The notes below the pieces were generated by a model. That model searched no databases and was not told the origin of the DNA. It saw only the letters and a list, made by a program, of their open reading frames with translations. The position numbers and the translations under genes are program-made. Shown piece after piece: positions 1-7,714 of a DNA stretch of 18,346 nt. Source of the DNA: WRIS01 sp050945135 (lineage in GTDB: Bacteria > Actinomycetota > Coriobacteriia > Coriobacteriales > Eggerthellaceae). The stretch is taken from positions 1 through 18,346 of the forward strand of contig JBMNSJ010000042.1 in assembly GCA_050945135.1 (NCBI GenBank), in the 5' to 3' direction. Position 1 is the stretch's first letter. Each line of letters begins with the position of its first letter.

Positions 1-79
1 CTCCTATCTTGATGTTTTGTAGTAAATCCATCATAGACGGAGAACCTCTTTCGTACAAGTGTTCTTTTATATCATTTGA

Positions 80-209
80 CCAGGCATTTGCACACGGTGG
101 TTTAACATAGAGCTAAACTTTCCCTATTCGTATTTCATTGTGATTGGAATATGCATTCTGATTGTGGTAGTGCAACTCATTTTCTTCAAAAAACGGAAGT
201 GGCTCTAGC
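80..209 (+). pseudogene. possible decayed C-terminus of a CorA-type Mg2+ transporter
   Basis: Reading from 80 gives a peptide containing IELNFPYSYFIVIGICILIV and then VVQLI. After a shift of one base in the T5 run at 180-184, it continues as FFKKRKWL and a TAG at 207-209. A hydrophobic last helix preceded by FPYSYF and ended by a basic KKRKWL tail is how CorA magnesium channels usually finish. The preceding frame is closed by TGA at 77-79, and I cannot find the GMN motif, so this is at best a remnant with at least one frame break. It could also be a chance hydrophobic stretch. The rest of 1-259 shows no other gene that I can support. Confidence 0.33.
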
Positions 210-259
210 AAATACCCGGATGCGAGGATTACGTATAGTCCACCAACGAAAAAGAGACT

Positions 260-817
260 CTATCCGAGAAGCTGCCCTAGCTTCTTGAAATCTGCCTCGA
301 GTGTATCACGCTTGCTGCGATCATAAATTGCTGCAGCTGGATGAAATACCGGAAATACTTTAAAGCGTCCTGCCTGGTGAATGCTGCCTCTCAGGTTTGT
401 GATTCCCACTTCGGTCTTCAAGATGAACTTGGTCGAGAAGTTTCCCAAAGTCACAATAAAATCGGGATTTACCAGGCGCGCTTGCGCACGAAGATATGGG
501 CTGCAAGCCTGAATCTCTTCTGGACGAGGATTGCGATTATCCGCTGGACGGCATTTAATAACATTTGCGATATATACCTCTTCACGCGAAAGCCCTGCGT
601 GAACGAGCAACTCGTTAAGATATTTTCCTGCCGCTCCCACAAAAGGCTCACCTTGCAAATCTTCATTTTTACCCGGTGCTTCTCCTATGATGAGCACCCG
701 GGCATTTGTGGCTCCCGCACCGAAGACAATATGCGTGCGACCGTCGGCAAGACAGCACTTTTTGCATCCTTGAATACTCTGCTCGAGTTCAATTAACGAA
801 GAAAACCGCTTTTCCAT
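260..817 (-). CDS. Family 4 uracil-DNA glycosylase (Fe-S)
   Basis: Protein of 185 residues that removes uracil from DNA, the first step of base excision repair after cytosine deamination or dUMP misincorporation. The motif GEAPGKNEDLQGEPFVG (residues 45-61) is the family-4 active-site and uracil-binding loop, and HPAAA (from H159) is the second catalytic motif. Cysteines 18, 21, 89 and 105 are spaced as the four ligands of the family's [4Fe-4S] cluster, so the protein should be an intact enzyme of normal length. The ATG lies only 9 bases after the alr stop on the same strand, which points to co-transcription with alr. No terminator is obvious after its stop. Closely related family-5 enzymes are the main alternative, but the acidic GEAPGxxED motif favours family 4. 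Confidence 0.93.
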   Translation of the reverse strand: MEKRFSSLIELEQSIQGCKKCCLADGRTHIVFGAGATNARVLIIGEAPGKNEDLQGEPFVGAAGKYLNELLVHAGLSREEVYIANVIKCRPADNRNPRPEEIQACSPYLRAQARLVNPDFIVTLGNFSTKFILKTEVGITNLRGSIHQAGRFKVFPVFHPAAAIYDRSKRDTLEADFKKLGQLLG

Positions 818-826
818 TGATTAGCC

Positions 827-2101
827 TTAGGGATAGATTCGGGGCATACGCTGCGAAAAGCCGATGGCGACCTCATACGAAATGGTACCTAAAATGTGAG
901 CCATATCGTCGATTGTCACTACCGAATCTCCTTGTCTGCCCACTATCGTAACTACATCGCCAATCTGAGGATTAAGGCGCGCGCGGTTACCGTAGGTTCG
1001 CATATCTATCTCAATCATGCTTTGATCCATGCAGATGGTACCAACCTGCCTACAGCGCTGACCTTCCAAAATTACCTCAATACGACCCGACAAGCCTCTA
1101 CGGAGACCATCGGCATAACCAATCGGAAGTGTGCAAACCTTGACGCTTCCCGGACTTCGATACTGCATGCCATAGCTCACACCTTCGCTCATGGCTAAGG
1201 TTGTAACTTCAGTAATGCGCGCATACACACTCATAGCCGGATGAAGCTCAATCATCGAACGGGTAATTTGGCTTGGGTGCAGGCCATACATGGCGATACC
1301 AAGACGTACCATATCAAAATGCACATCGGGATAGCGAATCGCCGCAGCAGAATTTGCCGCATGAACGATACCAGGGTTTATACCTGCGGCAGTCATTGCG
1401 TTGAGCGCCTCGATGAAGCGCTTGGTTTGAATTTGAAAATCAAGCGTCTCTGCGCAATCAGCAGTAGCAAAATGAGTAAAGGTTCCCACCAGGTCGAGCG
1501 CTCGATGAAAACTTACCTGGCGCATAAAATCAACCACTTCATCAAAGCGGACACCGATACGATTCATGCCCGTATTAACTTTAAGGTGATAGGGAGCCCG
1601 AATGCCGTGCGCATCGGCAGCTTCGGCATACTGAATGGCAAACTCAGGCGTATACACCGTTGGCATCACCTTATATGCAAGAAAGAGAGGAATTGCTGTT
1701 AAGGGCGGCTCCGACAAGACGAGTATAGGCGCATTGATAAGAGCTTCGCGCAGCTCAATAGCCTCATTAATAGTTGCCACACCGAGATACTCAGCTCCTG
1801 AGTTAAGCGCCGTTTTGGCAACACGCACTGCCCCATGACCATATGCATCGGCCTTGACCACCGCCATAAGGCGACAACCTTGCCCGATTCTCTGCTTTAC
1901 TGCCATGCAATTATGACGGATCGCATTTAAATCAACCTCAAGCCATGACCAGCGACGATCGAGTTCGGGAATCTTGGCGAGCTCATCGGGATCAAAGCGT
2001 TTGACTTCACCTTGTGTGCGCTGCGGACGTTCGCGAGAATATTGGAAGTCTTTGTTTCCAGAAAATCCGGTAAAACCATTCGGAATGTCAGTCACTTGCA
2101 C
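827..2101 (-). CDS. alr: Alanine racemase
   Basis: PLP enzyme that interconverts L- and D-alanine, supplying D-Ala for peptidoglycan in the cytoplasm. The PLP lysine lies in AVVKADAYGHG (K83 counting from the GTG at 2101), and the C-terminal catalytic tyrosine motif VSYG is present, as is the CMDQ motif of the C-terminal barrel domain. At 424 residues it is longer than the usual 370-390, because about 45 residues rich in charged and polar amino acids precede the family's normal beginning near RRWSWLEVDLNAIRHN. Two in-frame GTG codons compete as starts: 2101, and 2095, which sits about 7 bases after the AGAAAGG Shine-Dalgarno-like site and may be the real one. A TATACT box lies upstream. The uracil-DNA glycosylase gene follows closely in the same direction. 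Confidence 0.96.
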   Translation of the reverse strand: MQVTDIPNGFTGFSGNKDFQYSRERPQRTQGEVKRFDPDELAKIPELDRRWSWLEVDLNAIRHNCMAVKQRIGQGCRLMAVVKADAYGHGAVRVAKTALNSGAEYLGVATINEAIELREALINAPILVLSEPPLTAIPLFLAYKVMPTVYTPEFAIQYAEAADAHGIRAPYHLKVNTGMNRIGVRFDEVVDFMRQVSFHRALDLVGTFTHFATADCAETLDFQIQTKRFIEALNAMTAAGINPGIVHAANSAAAIRYPDVHFDMVRLGIAMYGLHPSQITRSMIELHPAMSVYARITEVTTLAMSEGVSYGMQYRSPGSVKVCTLPIGYADGLRRGLSGRIEVILEGQRCRQVGTICMDQSMIEIDMRTYGNRARLNPQIGDVVTIVGRQGDSVVTIDDMAHILGTISYEVAIGFSQRMPRIYP

Positions 2102-2123
2102 GCCTTTCTCTCAATCATCCCCT

Positions 2124-2129
2124 AGTATA
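2124..2129 (-). promoter_or_regulatory. probable -10 box of the alr promoter
   Basis: Read on the minus strand this is TATACT, a five-of-six match to the sigma-A -10 consensus, about 23 bases before the first alr start codon. I see no convincing -35 at 16-18 bases; the nearest is an ACTTTC-like stretch. The gap 2102-2285 is shared with the divergent SDR gene, so both promoters must lie here. Confidence 0.45.
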
Positions 2130-2252
2130 GCGCACCCGAACACACAGAAAGTTTACACCTCAGGCCCTCTTGCCGAGGCTTGGGGGCGCACAGTCTTTTT
2201 GTAACACGCCAGCAATCTTTGCAGGAGTACCATTGCATAACAGCTTAATACG

Positions 2253-2269
2253 CATGCCATATTGGCATG
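2253..2269. promoter_or_regulatory. 17-bp inverted repeat upstream of the SDR gene, operator candidate
   Basis: CATGCCATATTGGCATG is a perfect inverted repeat of two 7-base arms around TAT. It ends 16 bases before the ATG at 2286, immediately before the AGAGGT ribosome binding site. A short, compact dyad at this place is typical of a repressor operator, and it is too short and T-poor to be a terminator. No regulator gene is adjacent. Confidence 0.4.
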
Positions 2270-2285
2270 AGAAAAGAGGTAGACC

Positions 2286-3047
2286 ATGTTTGATTATTCA
2301 GGAAAAGTAGTTGTAGTGACAGGCTCTTCATCTGGCCTCGGTGCTCAGATGGCTAAAGGCTTCGCCGATCAAGGAGCAAACCTAGTTCTTACCGCACGCC
2401 GCGTCGAAAAGCTAGCAGAGGTAGCAGAAACAATTACCGCCAAAGGCGTGAAGTGCCTCCCCATCCAATGTGATGTTACTGATTCAAAAATGGTTGATGA
2501 AGTCGCTCAAAAGATTTTTGATGAGTTTGGTCGCGTTGATGTTCTCGTAAACTGCGCAGGCGGAAACCAAGGTCTCGGCATTTTTGAAACAAGCGATGAG
2601 GAGTGGGATTTCACGGTCAAGACAGACCTTACCAGCCTCTTTTATACTTCACGCGCTTTCGCACGCATCATGAAAGACCAGGGCTATGGTCGCATCATCA
2701 ATATCGCTTCGATGTATGGCATGGTTGGCGGCGCAGGCGAGCCTGGCGCTCTTTCCTATCACGCTTCCAAAGGTGGCGTTGTCAATTTCACACGCGAACT
2801 CGCTTCTGAGCTTGCGCAGTATAAGATTAATGTTAACGCAATTTGTCCCGGCTTCTTTGCTACCGAGCTTACTGAAGCAACTCTCAATACTGAGGCTTTC
2901 CAGGCTTATACCAACCAGGTAGTGCCCCTTAAGCGCTACGGCAAACAAGGCGAGCTCAACGCAGCTGCAGTCTTTTTGGGAAGTGACGAGGCTTCTTATG
3001 TAACTGGCGTCATTCTTCCTGTTGATGGTGGCTATACCTGCATCTAA
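2286..3047 (+). CDS. SDR family NAD(P)-dependent oxidoreductase, gluconate 5-dehydrogenase-like
   Basis: Classical short-chain dehydrogenase of 253 residues, the usual length. The nucleotide-binding TGSSSGLG (12-19), the structural NCAGG (89-93), the catalytic serine (S142) and YxxxK (Y158, K162) are all present, so it should be active on an alcohol, ketone or sugar. The stretch VNAICPGFFATELT and the ending PVDGGY resemble gluconate 5-dehydrogenases (IdnO-like). In gut-type coriobacteria, SDRs can also be hydroxysteroid dehydrogenases, so the substrate is open. The ATG is preceded by AGAGGT at good spacing and by a 17-bp dyad that may be its operator. The gene stands alone and ends at a strong terminator, so it is probably monocistronic. 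Family assignment is firm; the specific activity is not. Confidence 0.9.
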   Translation: MFDYSGKVVVVTGSSSGLGAQMAKGFADQGANLVLTARRVEKLAEVAETITAKGVKCLPIQCDVTDSKMVDEVAQKIFDEFGRVDVLVNCAGGNQGLGIFETSDEEWDFTVKTDLTSLFYTSRAFARIMKDQGYGRIINIASMYGMVGGAGEPGALSYHASKGGVVNFTRELASELAQYKINVNAICPGFFATELTEATLNTEAFQAYTNQVVPLKRYGKQGELNAAAVFLGSDEASYVTGVILPVDGGYTCI

Positions 3048-3098
3048 GCTGGGTGGCCAAACGAACAAATTTGTCTTCATCACAAGATAAGCCACTAC

Positions 3099-3129
3099 AA
3101 AAAGGACGTGCGATAGTGCGTCCTTTTTT
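3099..3129 (+). terminator. Rho-independent terminator of the SDR gene
   Basis: A perfect 10-base stem (AAAAAGGACG paired with CGTCCTTTTT), a 10-base loop and a run of six T, located 52 bases after the SDR stop codon. The A/T symmetry could let it work in both directions, but no minus-strand gene reads into it. Confidence 0.85.
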
Positions 3130-3243
3130 GATGCCCAAAATATGAAATAGCACGAAGCGCGACATCTCGAAGCTAGTAAAGAGCTAACGAATCACGTATA
3201 TTAATTGAGTTTAACATCAAGCATTTGCGCCGAAAGGAAGAGC

Positions 3244-3810
3244 ATGACCCACGACATTGCAACATTCGACTACCATCAAGTACAGGCTGACCCTAGCGCA
3301 CGTATCTCGCCAAACGCAAGCATTATTGGCAAAGTTACCCTTGAGGCACGCAGCAGCATTTTCACTGGCGTAAGCATTCGGGCAGATAGCGAGCCTGCAG
3401 TGATTGGCGAAGACACCAATATCCAAGAGGGTGCTCTGTTGCACGATGATATTGGTTACCCCATCCGTATCGGAAAAGGAGTAACTGTTGGACATGGTGC
3501 TATTTTGCATGGTTGCGAAATAGGTGATAATTGCATCATCGGAATGGGTGCAATAATCATGAATGGCGCACGCGTGGGGAAAAATAGCATTGTTGCTGCT
3601 GGAGCTCTTATTTCAGAGGGCAAGAGCTTCGAAGACAATGCGCTTGTCGTTGGTATGCCTGCCAAGCTGCGTTCTGTGTATCCAGAAGAAGAGATTGCGC
3701 AGCGCTGCAAGCGATCTGCAGATATCTACCTTCAAAAAAGTGCCCGCATGCTAGAAGCTGGCATCCTAAAGAACCCCGAATCAAAGACTACTATCTATAT
3801 CGGGCAGTAA
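3244..3810 (+). CDS. gamma-carbonic-anhydrase-like hexapeptide-repeat protein
   Basis: Left-handed beta-helix protein of 188 residues from the ATG at 3244. A longer frame opens at TTG 3205, but GAAAGGAAGA just before 3244 sets the start. Repeated [IV]-G-x-x hexapeptides run from about residue 20 to 140. Three histidines, H67 (ALLHDD), H84 (GHG) and H89 (LHG), sit where the YrdA/PaaY/gamma-CA group binds its metal ion, so metal binding and possibly CO2 hydration are plausible. Proven catalysis is rare in this subgroup and acyl transfer is another possibility. The ending GMPAKLRSVYPEEEI is typical of the family. It follows the SDR terminator by about 110 bases and appears to be its own unit. 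Confidence 0.88.
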   Translation: MTHDIATFDYHQVQADPSARISPNASIIGKVTLEARSSIFTGVSIRADSEPAVIGEDTNIQEGALLHDDIGYPIRIGKGVTVGHGAILHGCEIGDNCIIGMGAIIMNGARVGKNSIVAAGALISEGKSFEDNALVVGMPAKLRSVYPEEEIAQRCKRSADIYLQKSARMLEAGILKNPESKTTIYIGQ

Positions 3811-4020
3811 CTCAAGAGAAGTGAGAGTCGATACCTCATGCGGTGGTAGAGCTATCTCTGGCGAAGGTTGATATCTCTCGGAGCAGACGTGATCGTCTCT
3901 TAAGCCTGCGCCTCTCGGCTACATCAACCAGCGAGACCCCCTATGCTACCCAAAAACAGAGGAAGCTCAGAGGGTCTCGACTACTATTCTGCTGACTGAT
4001 GCTGCCAGCAGAATAAAGAC
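3811..4020. other. structured intergenic region, possible non-coding RNA
   Basis: This 210-base gap between two convergent genes has no frame of note but carries several exact pairings: GGTTGAT 3866-3872 with ATCAACC 3923-3929, AGACG 3885-3889 with CGTCT 3894-3898 around TGAT, CGAGACCC 3932-3939 with GGGTCTCG 3972-3979, ATTCTGCTG 3986-3994 with CAGCAGAAT 4006-4014, and AGTCGA 3826-3831 with TCGACT 3977-3982 as a possible closing helix. CTCTCGG also occurs twice (3875, 3912). That is more structure than ordinary terminators need. I do not recognise tmRNA, SRP RNA, RNase P RNA, 6S RNA or a known riboswitch in it, and the strand is undetermined. Confidence 0.35.
3986..4014 (-). terminator. stem-loop just after enolase, weak terminator candidate
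   Basis: A perfect 9-base stem (ATTCTGCTG with CAGCAGAAT) and an 11-base loop begin 6 bases past the enolase stop. No T run follows on the minus strand, so it would be a poor intrinsic terminator. It could instead stabilise the 3' end of the eno message or belong to the structured region described for 3811-4020. Confidence 0.35.
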
Positions 4021-5313
4021 TTAGCGATTGATGTTGTAGAACGCACTCATGCCGGCGTAACTTCCAGCCTCGCCCAGTTCTTCTTCGATGCGAATAAGCT
4101 GGTTATATTTTGCAACACGATCGCTGCGACATGGAGCACCAGTTTTAATCTGTCCAGAATTCGTTGCTACTGCCAAGTCGGCAATGGTTGTATCTTCGGT
4201 CTCGCCCGAACGGTGACTCATTACACAAGCGTATCCTGCCTGTTTCGCCATCTGGATAGCTTCGAGCGTCTCGGTTAAGGTACCAATCTGATTAACCTTA
4301 ATAAGAATGGCGTTCGCGCAACCCATCTCGATGCCCCGCGCAAGACGCTTGGAGTTGGTAACAAACAAATCGTCTCCTACCAGCTGCACCTTGTCTCCAA
4401 TGCGATCGGTTAAAGCCTTCCAGCCCTCCCAATCTTCTTCGGCCATGCCATCTTCAATGGATACGATGGGGTATTTCTCAACCAAAGCTGCCCAATAGTC
4501 AACCATTTCCTCACTGGTTAATTCGCGGCCTTCACCTGCAAGAACATACTTTTTCTTGCTTTCATCGTAAAACTCTGTTGAAGCTGGATCCATTGCGAAC
4601 AAAATATCAACACCAGGCTTATAGCCTGCAGCTTCGCATGCTTTTACGATGTACTCGAGAGGCTCTTCGTTTGTTTTGAAATTTGGAGCGAATCCTCCCT
4701 CATCGCCAACACCGCCACTCAGTCCTGCCTCATTGAGAACCTTTTTCAAGGTGTGATAGATTTCTGCACACCAACGAACAGATTCTGCGCTCGAAGAAGC
4801 TCCGACAGGCATAATCATGAACTCTTGGAAGTCTACGTTGTTGTCAGCATGAACCCCGCCGTTGAGGATATTCATCATGGGCGTTGGTAACACGTTTGCA
4901 TTGACTCCCCCAACATAGCGATAAAGGGGAAGTTCGGCAGCCTCAGCAGCAGCCTTAGCCACCGCAAGAGAAACGCCAAGAATTGCATTAGCTCCCATGT
5001 TGGCTTTGTTCTCGGTGCCATCAAGAGCTAGCATATCGAAATCGATTGCACGTTGGTCGTCGGCATCCATGCCAATTAGAGCATCAGCAATCTCTTCGTT
5101 AACATGCGCTACTGCCTTAAGAGTTCCCTTTCCTAGGTAGCGTTGTGCATCACCATCACGCAACTCGACTGCCTCAAAAGCTCCTGTTGAAGCTCCGCTT
5201 GGAACCGCTGCTCGTCCGAAAGATCCGTCTTCCAAGACCACTTCGACCTCAACCGTCGGGTTGCCGCGTGAATCCAAAACTTCGCGACCGAATACATCAA
5301 TGATGACACTCAT
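4021..5313 (-). CDS. eno: Enolase (phosphopyruvate hydratase)
   Basis: Glycolytic enzyme that converts 2-phosphoglycerate to phosphoenolpyruvate, cytoplasmic and Mg2+-dependent. The 430-residue protein from the ATG at 5313 is of normal length. The frame stays open 5 codons further, but AGGAGGAACCCC directly before 5313 and the canonical opening SVIIDVFGREVLDSRGNPTV fix the start. Signature stretches are present: the N-terminal PSGASTGAFEAVELRD loop, SIEDGMAEEDWEGW with metal-binding acids, the catalytic-lysine region LIKVNQIGTLTET, and MSHRSGETEDTTIADLAV near the C-terminus. It is transcribed alone, convergent to the gamma-CA-like gene, behind a 152-base gap that contains a perfect 14-bp palindrome. 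Confidence 0.99.
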   Translation of the reverse strand: MSVIIDVFGREVLDSRGNPTVEVEVVLEDGSFGRAAVPSGASTGAFEAVELRDGDAQRYLGKGTLKAVAHVNEEIADALIGMDADDQRAIDFDMLALDGTENKANMGANAILGVSLAVAKAAAEAAELPLYRYVGGVNANVLPTPMMNILNGGVHADNNVDFQEFMIMPVGASSSAESVRWCAEIYHTLKKVLNEAGLSGGVGDEGGFAPNFKTNEEPLEYIVKACEAAGYKPGVDILFAMDPASTEFYDESKKKYVLAGEGRELTSEEMVDYWAALVEKYPIVSIEDGMAEEDWEGWKALTDRIGDKVQLVGDDLFVTNSKRLARGIEMGCANAILIKVNQIGTLTETLEAIQMAKQAGYACVMSHRSGETEDTTIADLAVATNSGQIKTGAPCRSDRVAKYNQLIRIEEELGEAGSYAGMSAFYNINR

Positions 5314-5369
5314 GGGGTTCCTCCTCATGTTCGGGGTAGTGCTGCATATTTGCGTGCGGGTACTAGTTA

Positions 5370-5383
5370 ATAAACATGTTTAT
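5370..5383. promoter_or_regulatory. perfect 14-bp palindrome upstream of enolase
   Basis: ATAAACATGTTTAT is identical on both strands. It lies 57 bases before the eno start and 82 bases after the ecfT-like stop, in a gap that otherwise shows only A/T-rich, promoter-like sequence. It could be an operator for eno or simply an A/T-rich dyad at its promoter. I could not define a clear -35/-10 pair around it. Confidence 0.35.
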
Positions 5384-5465
5384 GATACTAAAACCTATGG
5401 AGACATGCGCGGAAAACACGATTTCAGAGTTATATTTGCGGAAATCTCGCGTGAAAGTTACTAAA

Positions 5466-6311
5466 CTAGAGCAGAGCAGCACATAGGGCGCACAGTATAA
5501 GCCCACATACCAGAACTGCCCCCGATGTAAAGCTGAATGTAGACGTGTGCAGCTTTGTTCTTTGGTTCGATATACCATAGCAGCGCGTTTCCATAGCGAG
5601 AGCAAGTGTGCTCGCCCTTCTAAACAATCCTACAAACAAAGGCACAAACACAGGCTGCCAGGCTTTTATTCGCGCTAGCATTCCCCCGTCATCGAAATGC
5701 GCGCCGCGGGAAGCCTGGGCGTCACGAATTCGAAAGAGTTCTGCAGCGGTTATAGGAATGAAACGCAAGGCAACAGAAATAATCATAGCGATATCATCCA
5801 CCGGAACACGCAGATGCTTCAGGGGACGCATAAAATCATTTAAAGCGTCGATGAGGGCTGTTGATGTCGTTGAAAAACTAAGGATAAGGCTTGCAAACAC
5901 AAGAAAGCCAATGCGTAGTACGTAAAAACAGCCGCGAGCAAAGCCTTCAGGGATGAAGCCAAAACTCCCGATTAGCGCAATTGGCTCCATACCAGCAAAG
6001 ACTCCTGCTGATACGGCACCCAGACCGCCTGGAGTGGCTGTCCGCGTAACGTCGAAGGTAAATGAATTGAATATGAGAGTAAAAGCTAAAATGACATAAA
6101 GCGGCACAAGTAGGGCGAACAGGCTTTTGAGCGGGATTTTCGCGACGGCGCACAGAACTAAGCATACGGCAACACAGACACTCAAACCGATCCAGGTATC
6201 AACCAGAAAAAGCGTAATCGAATACGCAAGCAGCAGCACAAGCTTAACTCGTGCATCGGCTCGATGAACGAGCGTATCACCTGGGATATAAGTCTGGAAA
6301 TTAAACTGCAT
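5466..6311 (-). CDS. EcfT/CbiQ-type energy-coupling factor transmembrane protein
   Basis: Integral membrane subunit of 281 residues that in ECF (vitamin or metal) importers links the substrate-binding S component to two ABC ATPases. The opening YIPGDTLVHRADARVKL is the family's first cytoplasmic stretch. Hydrophobic helices follow at roughly 23-40, 42-56, 66-82, 104-120, 128-147, 172-192 and 260-281. The long cytoplasmic region carries the coupling motifs SRG (201-203) and ETRCYG (241-246), which match the two Arg-Gly-type motifs of EcfT that contact the ATPases. No ATPase or S-component gene lies beside it, so the partners must be elsewhere. The ATG has only a weak Shine-Dalgarno site and is 20 bases after the small upstream gene, suggesting coupled expression. 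Confidence 0.85.
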   Translation of the reverse strand: MQFNFQTYIPGDTLVHRADARVKLVLLLAYSITLFLVDTWIGLSVCVAVCLVLCAVAKIPLKSLFALLVPLYVILAFTLIFNSFTFDVTRTATPGGLGAVSAGVFAGMEPIALIGSFGFIPEGFARGCFYVLRIGFLVFASLILSFSTTSTALIDALNDFMRPLKHLRVPVDDIAMIISVALRFIPITAAELFRIRDAQASRGAHFDDGGMLARIKAWQPVFVPLFVGLFRRASTLALAMETRCYGISNQRTKLHTSTFSFTSGAVLVCGLILCALCAALL

Positions 6312-6331
6312 TGAGGACTTATTTTCGAAGC

Positions 6332-6595
6332 TTACTTCGATTCATCCTTGTCTTGTGAGTCTCCAAAAACTTCTTTAGCAGCGCGTGAGGCTTCGTTAGC
6401 AAACTCCTTAGCGTTCTCAACAAAGACGCCTGCGCTTCTCTTTCCTTCTTCAAAGATATCAGGAGCTTTTTCGGAAGCTTGACCTATGAGCTCCTTTGTT
6501 TTCTCTGCAATTTCAGGAGCTTTTTCAGAAGCCTTGTCAACGACAGTATCGAGCTTCTCTTGGACTTCTTTTGTGAATTGAGTAAAATCAGCCAC
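6332..6595 (-). CDS. small amphipathic helical protein of unknown function
   Basis: An 87-residue protein starting at GTG 6595, chosen because GAAAGGA lies 6 bases before it; an upstream in-frame TTG at 6610 overlaps that site. It has no membrane segment, signal peptide or cysteine. It is rich in Lys, Glu and Ala and looks like one long amphipathic helix with an internal repeat: ASEKAPEIAE and ASEKAPDIFE about 20 residues apart. Such apolipoprotein/YtxH/LEA-like helices often line membranes or act in stress, but that is analogy only. It sits between the diguanylate cyclase and the EcfT-like gene with short gaps (47 and 20 bases), so all three are probably transcribed together. Confidence 0.7.
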   Translation of the reverse strand: MADFTQFTKEVQEKLDTVVDKASEKAPEIAEKTKELIGQASEKAPDIFEEGKRSAGVFVENAKEFANEASRAAKEVFGDSQDKDESK

Positions 6596-6642
6596 AGTAT
6601 TTCCTTTCAAACATGTGCTAGTTACCTAGGTATTCTCTCGTA

Positions 6643-7644
6643 TTATTCTGCAGGCTTTGCATCAGCGCTGATACTTGATTCAAGCGTATCGCCCTGTCGA
6701 AACAAGTCAGACTCAATCGGAGTAGAGGCTTTATAGTCATGAGGATTTGTACGCGCATCCTCTGCCGTTACCCATTCATAACGATCACGCCCACTAAGCT
6801 TTGCTTTGTAAAGAGCCATGTCGCTGCGCCTAAGAACATCCTCAGGTTTTGTATCGGCTTCAACTTTTTCGCTAATGCCAACACTTGTCGTTATTGATAT
6901 CTCAAGATCACCATTTACGCGAATTGGGGTATTTCTAATATAATCCAGCGCGCGCCCAGCAATAACTTTTGCTTGCTCAAGATTAATACCCGGCAATATT
7001 ACTACAAATTCTTCGCCTCCATACCGGGCAATAAAATCTGAAGTGCGAAACGCTGTCTTCAGTTCTTGGGCTATGTTTTGAAGCACGATATCTCCCGCTT
7101 CGTGTCCATAGGTATCATTGATACGCTTAAAATAGTCCAGGTCAAACAGCATAATGCTAAGATCTGTGCCAGCGAAGCGATTACCCTCAAATAGATCAGC
7201 CATATACTCATTGAGGTATTGACGGTTAGCCAGCTTAGTTAAGCCGTCCTGTCGCGCAAGCTCATTCAGGGCCTGACTTTGCCCTTCTAGTCTTTGGCAC
7301 ATAGCATTAAACGAATCGGAAAAATTGCCAAGATAGTCAATTCGTTGAGAGAAATCTCCTTTTGACACCTGCTCGAGCTGCCAAGCCATATGATTAAGGT
7401 TCGCCTGAAGAGCTTTTATGCAAGAAAGGATATACCCCCGTCCGATAACTTTCTCATCAATTTTGCCGCGGCTAAGGGCGCAGCTCACCTTCCGTAACTC
7501 GAGAAGCGCTTCAATGGCACTTTCGAGTTTCGGGTTTTCTTTGCAGGCAAGCTCAATGTCTTCACTTGTGCTGAACTTTGGATCGTTTAGCAAACGCGAA
7601 AACAAATCGATTAGCTGATCATTTGATAGTTCTGTATCGGACAT
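6643..7644 (-). CDS. Diguanylate cyclase (GGDEF domain)
   Basis: Cytoplasmic 333-residue protein making the second messenger c-di-GMP from two GTP. The C-terminal GGDEF domain (about 130-295) starts at DGLTKLANR, has the metal-binding FDLDYFKRIND (167-177) and an intact active loop GGEEF (209-213). RTSD (200-203) five residues earlier is the RxxD inhibitory site, so product feedback is likely. The N-terminal 125 residues hold no membrane helix. The stretch QVSKGDFSQRIDYLGNFSDSFNAM is a HAMP-like linker found before GGDEF in many Firmicutes and Actinobacteria. The 35-residue tail is acidic and of unknown role. The ATG at 7644 has only a weak ribosome binding site. A broken V4R sensor gene lies 70 bases upstream in the same direction and could supply the input signal. 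Confidence 0.93.
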   Translation of the reverse strand: MSDTELSNDQLIDLFSRLLNDPKFSTSEDIELACKENPKLESAIEALLELRKVSCALSRGKIDEKVIGRGYILSCIKALQANLNHMAWQLEQVSKGDFSQRIDYLGNFSDSFNAMCQRLEGQSQALNELARQDGLTKLANRQYLNEYMADLFEGNRFAGTDLSIMLFDLDYFKRINDTYGHEAGDIVLQNIAQELKTAFRTSDFIARYGGEEFVVILPGINLEQAKVIAGRALDYIRNTPIRVNGDLEISITTSVGISEKVEADTKPEDVLRRSDMALYKAKLSGRDRYEWVTAEDARTNPHDYKASTPIESDLFRQGDTLESSISADAKPAE

Positions 7645-7660
7645 TATTCTCAGTTTCTAC

Positions 7661-7676
7661 CAGGCATATCTGCCTG
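7661..7676. promoter_or_regulatory. 16-bp hairpin in the leader of the diguanylate cyclase gene
   Basis: CAGGCA and TGCCTG form a perfect 6-base stem around four bases, ending 17 bases before the cyclase start codon. There is no T run, so it is not a terminator. It could be an operator or could lower translation of the cyclase relative to the upstream V4R gene. Confidence 0.3.
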
Positions 7677-7714
7677 ATTACCCCACATTGCAATCTATCA
7701 GGGAGCCTTGTTAT

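Noticed and set aside
3811..4020. Known structured RNA (tmRNA, SRP RNA, 6S, 6C RNA, T-box)
   Set aside because: The diagnostic sequences of these families were looked for and not found, and the region is too short for tmRNA or RNase P RNA. It is kept only as an unassigned structured region.
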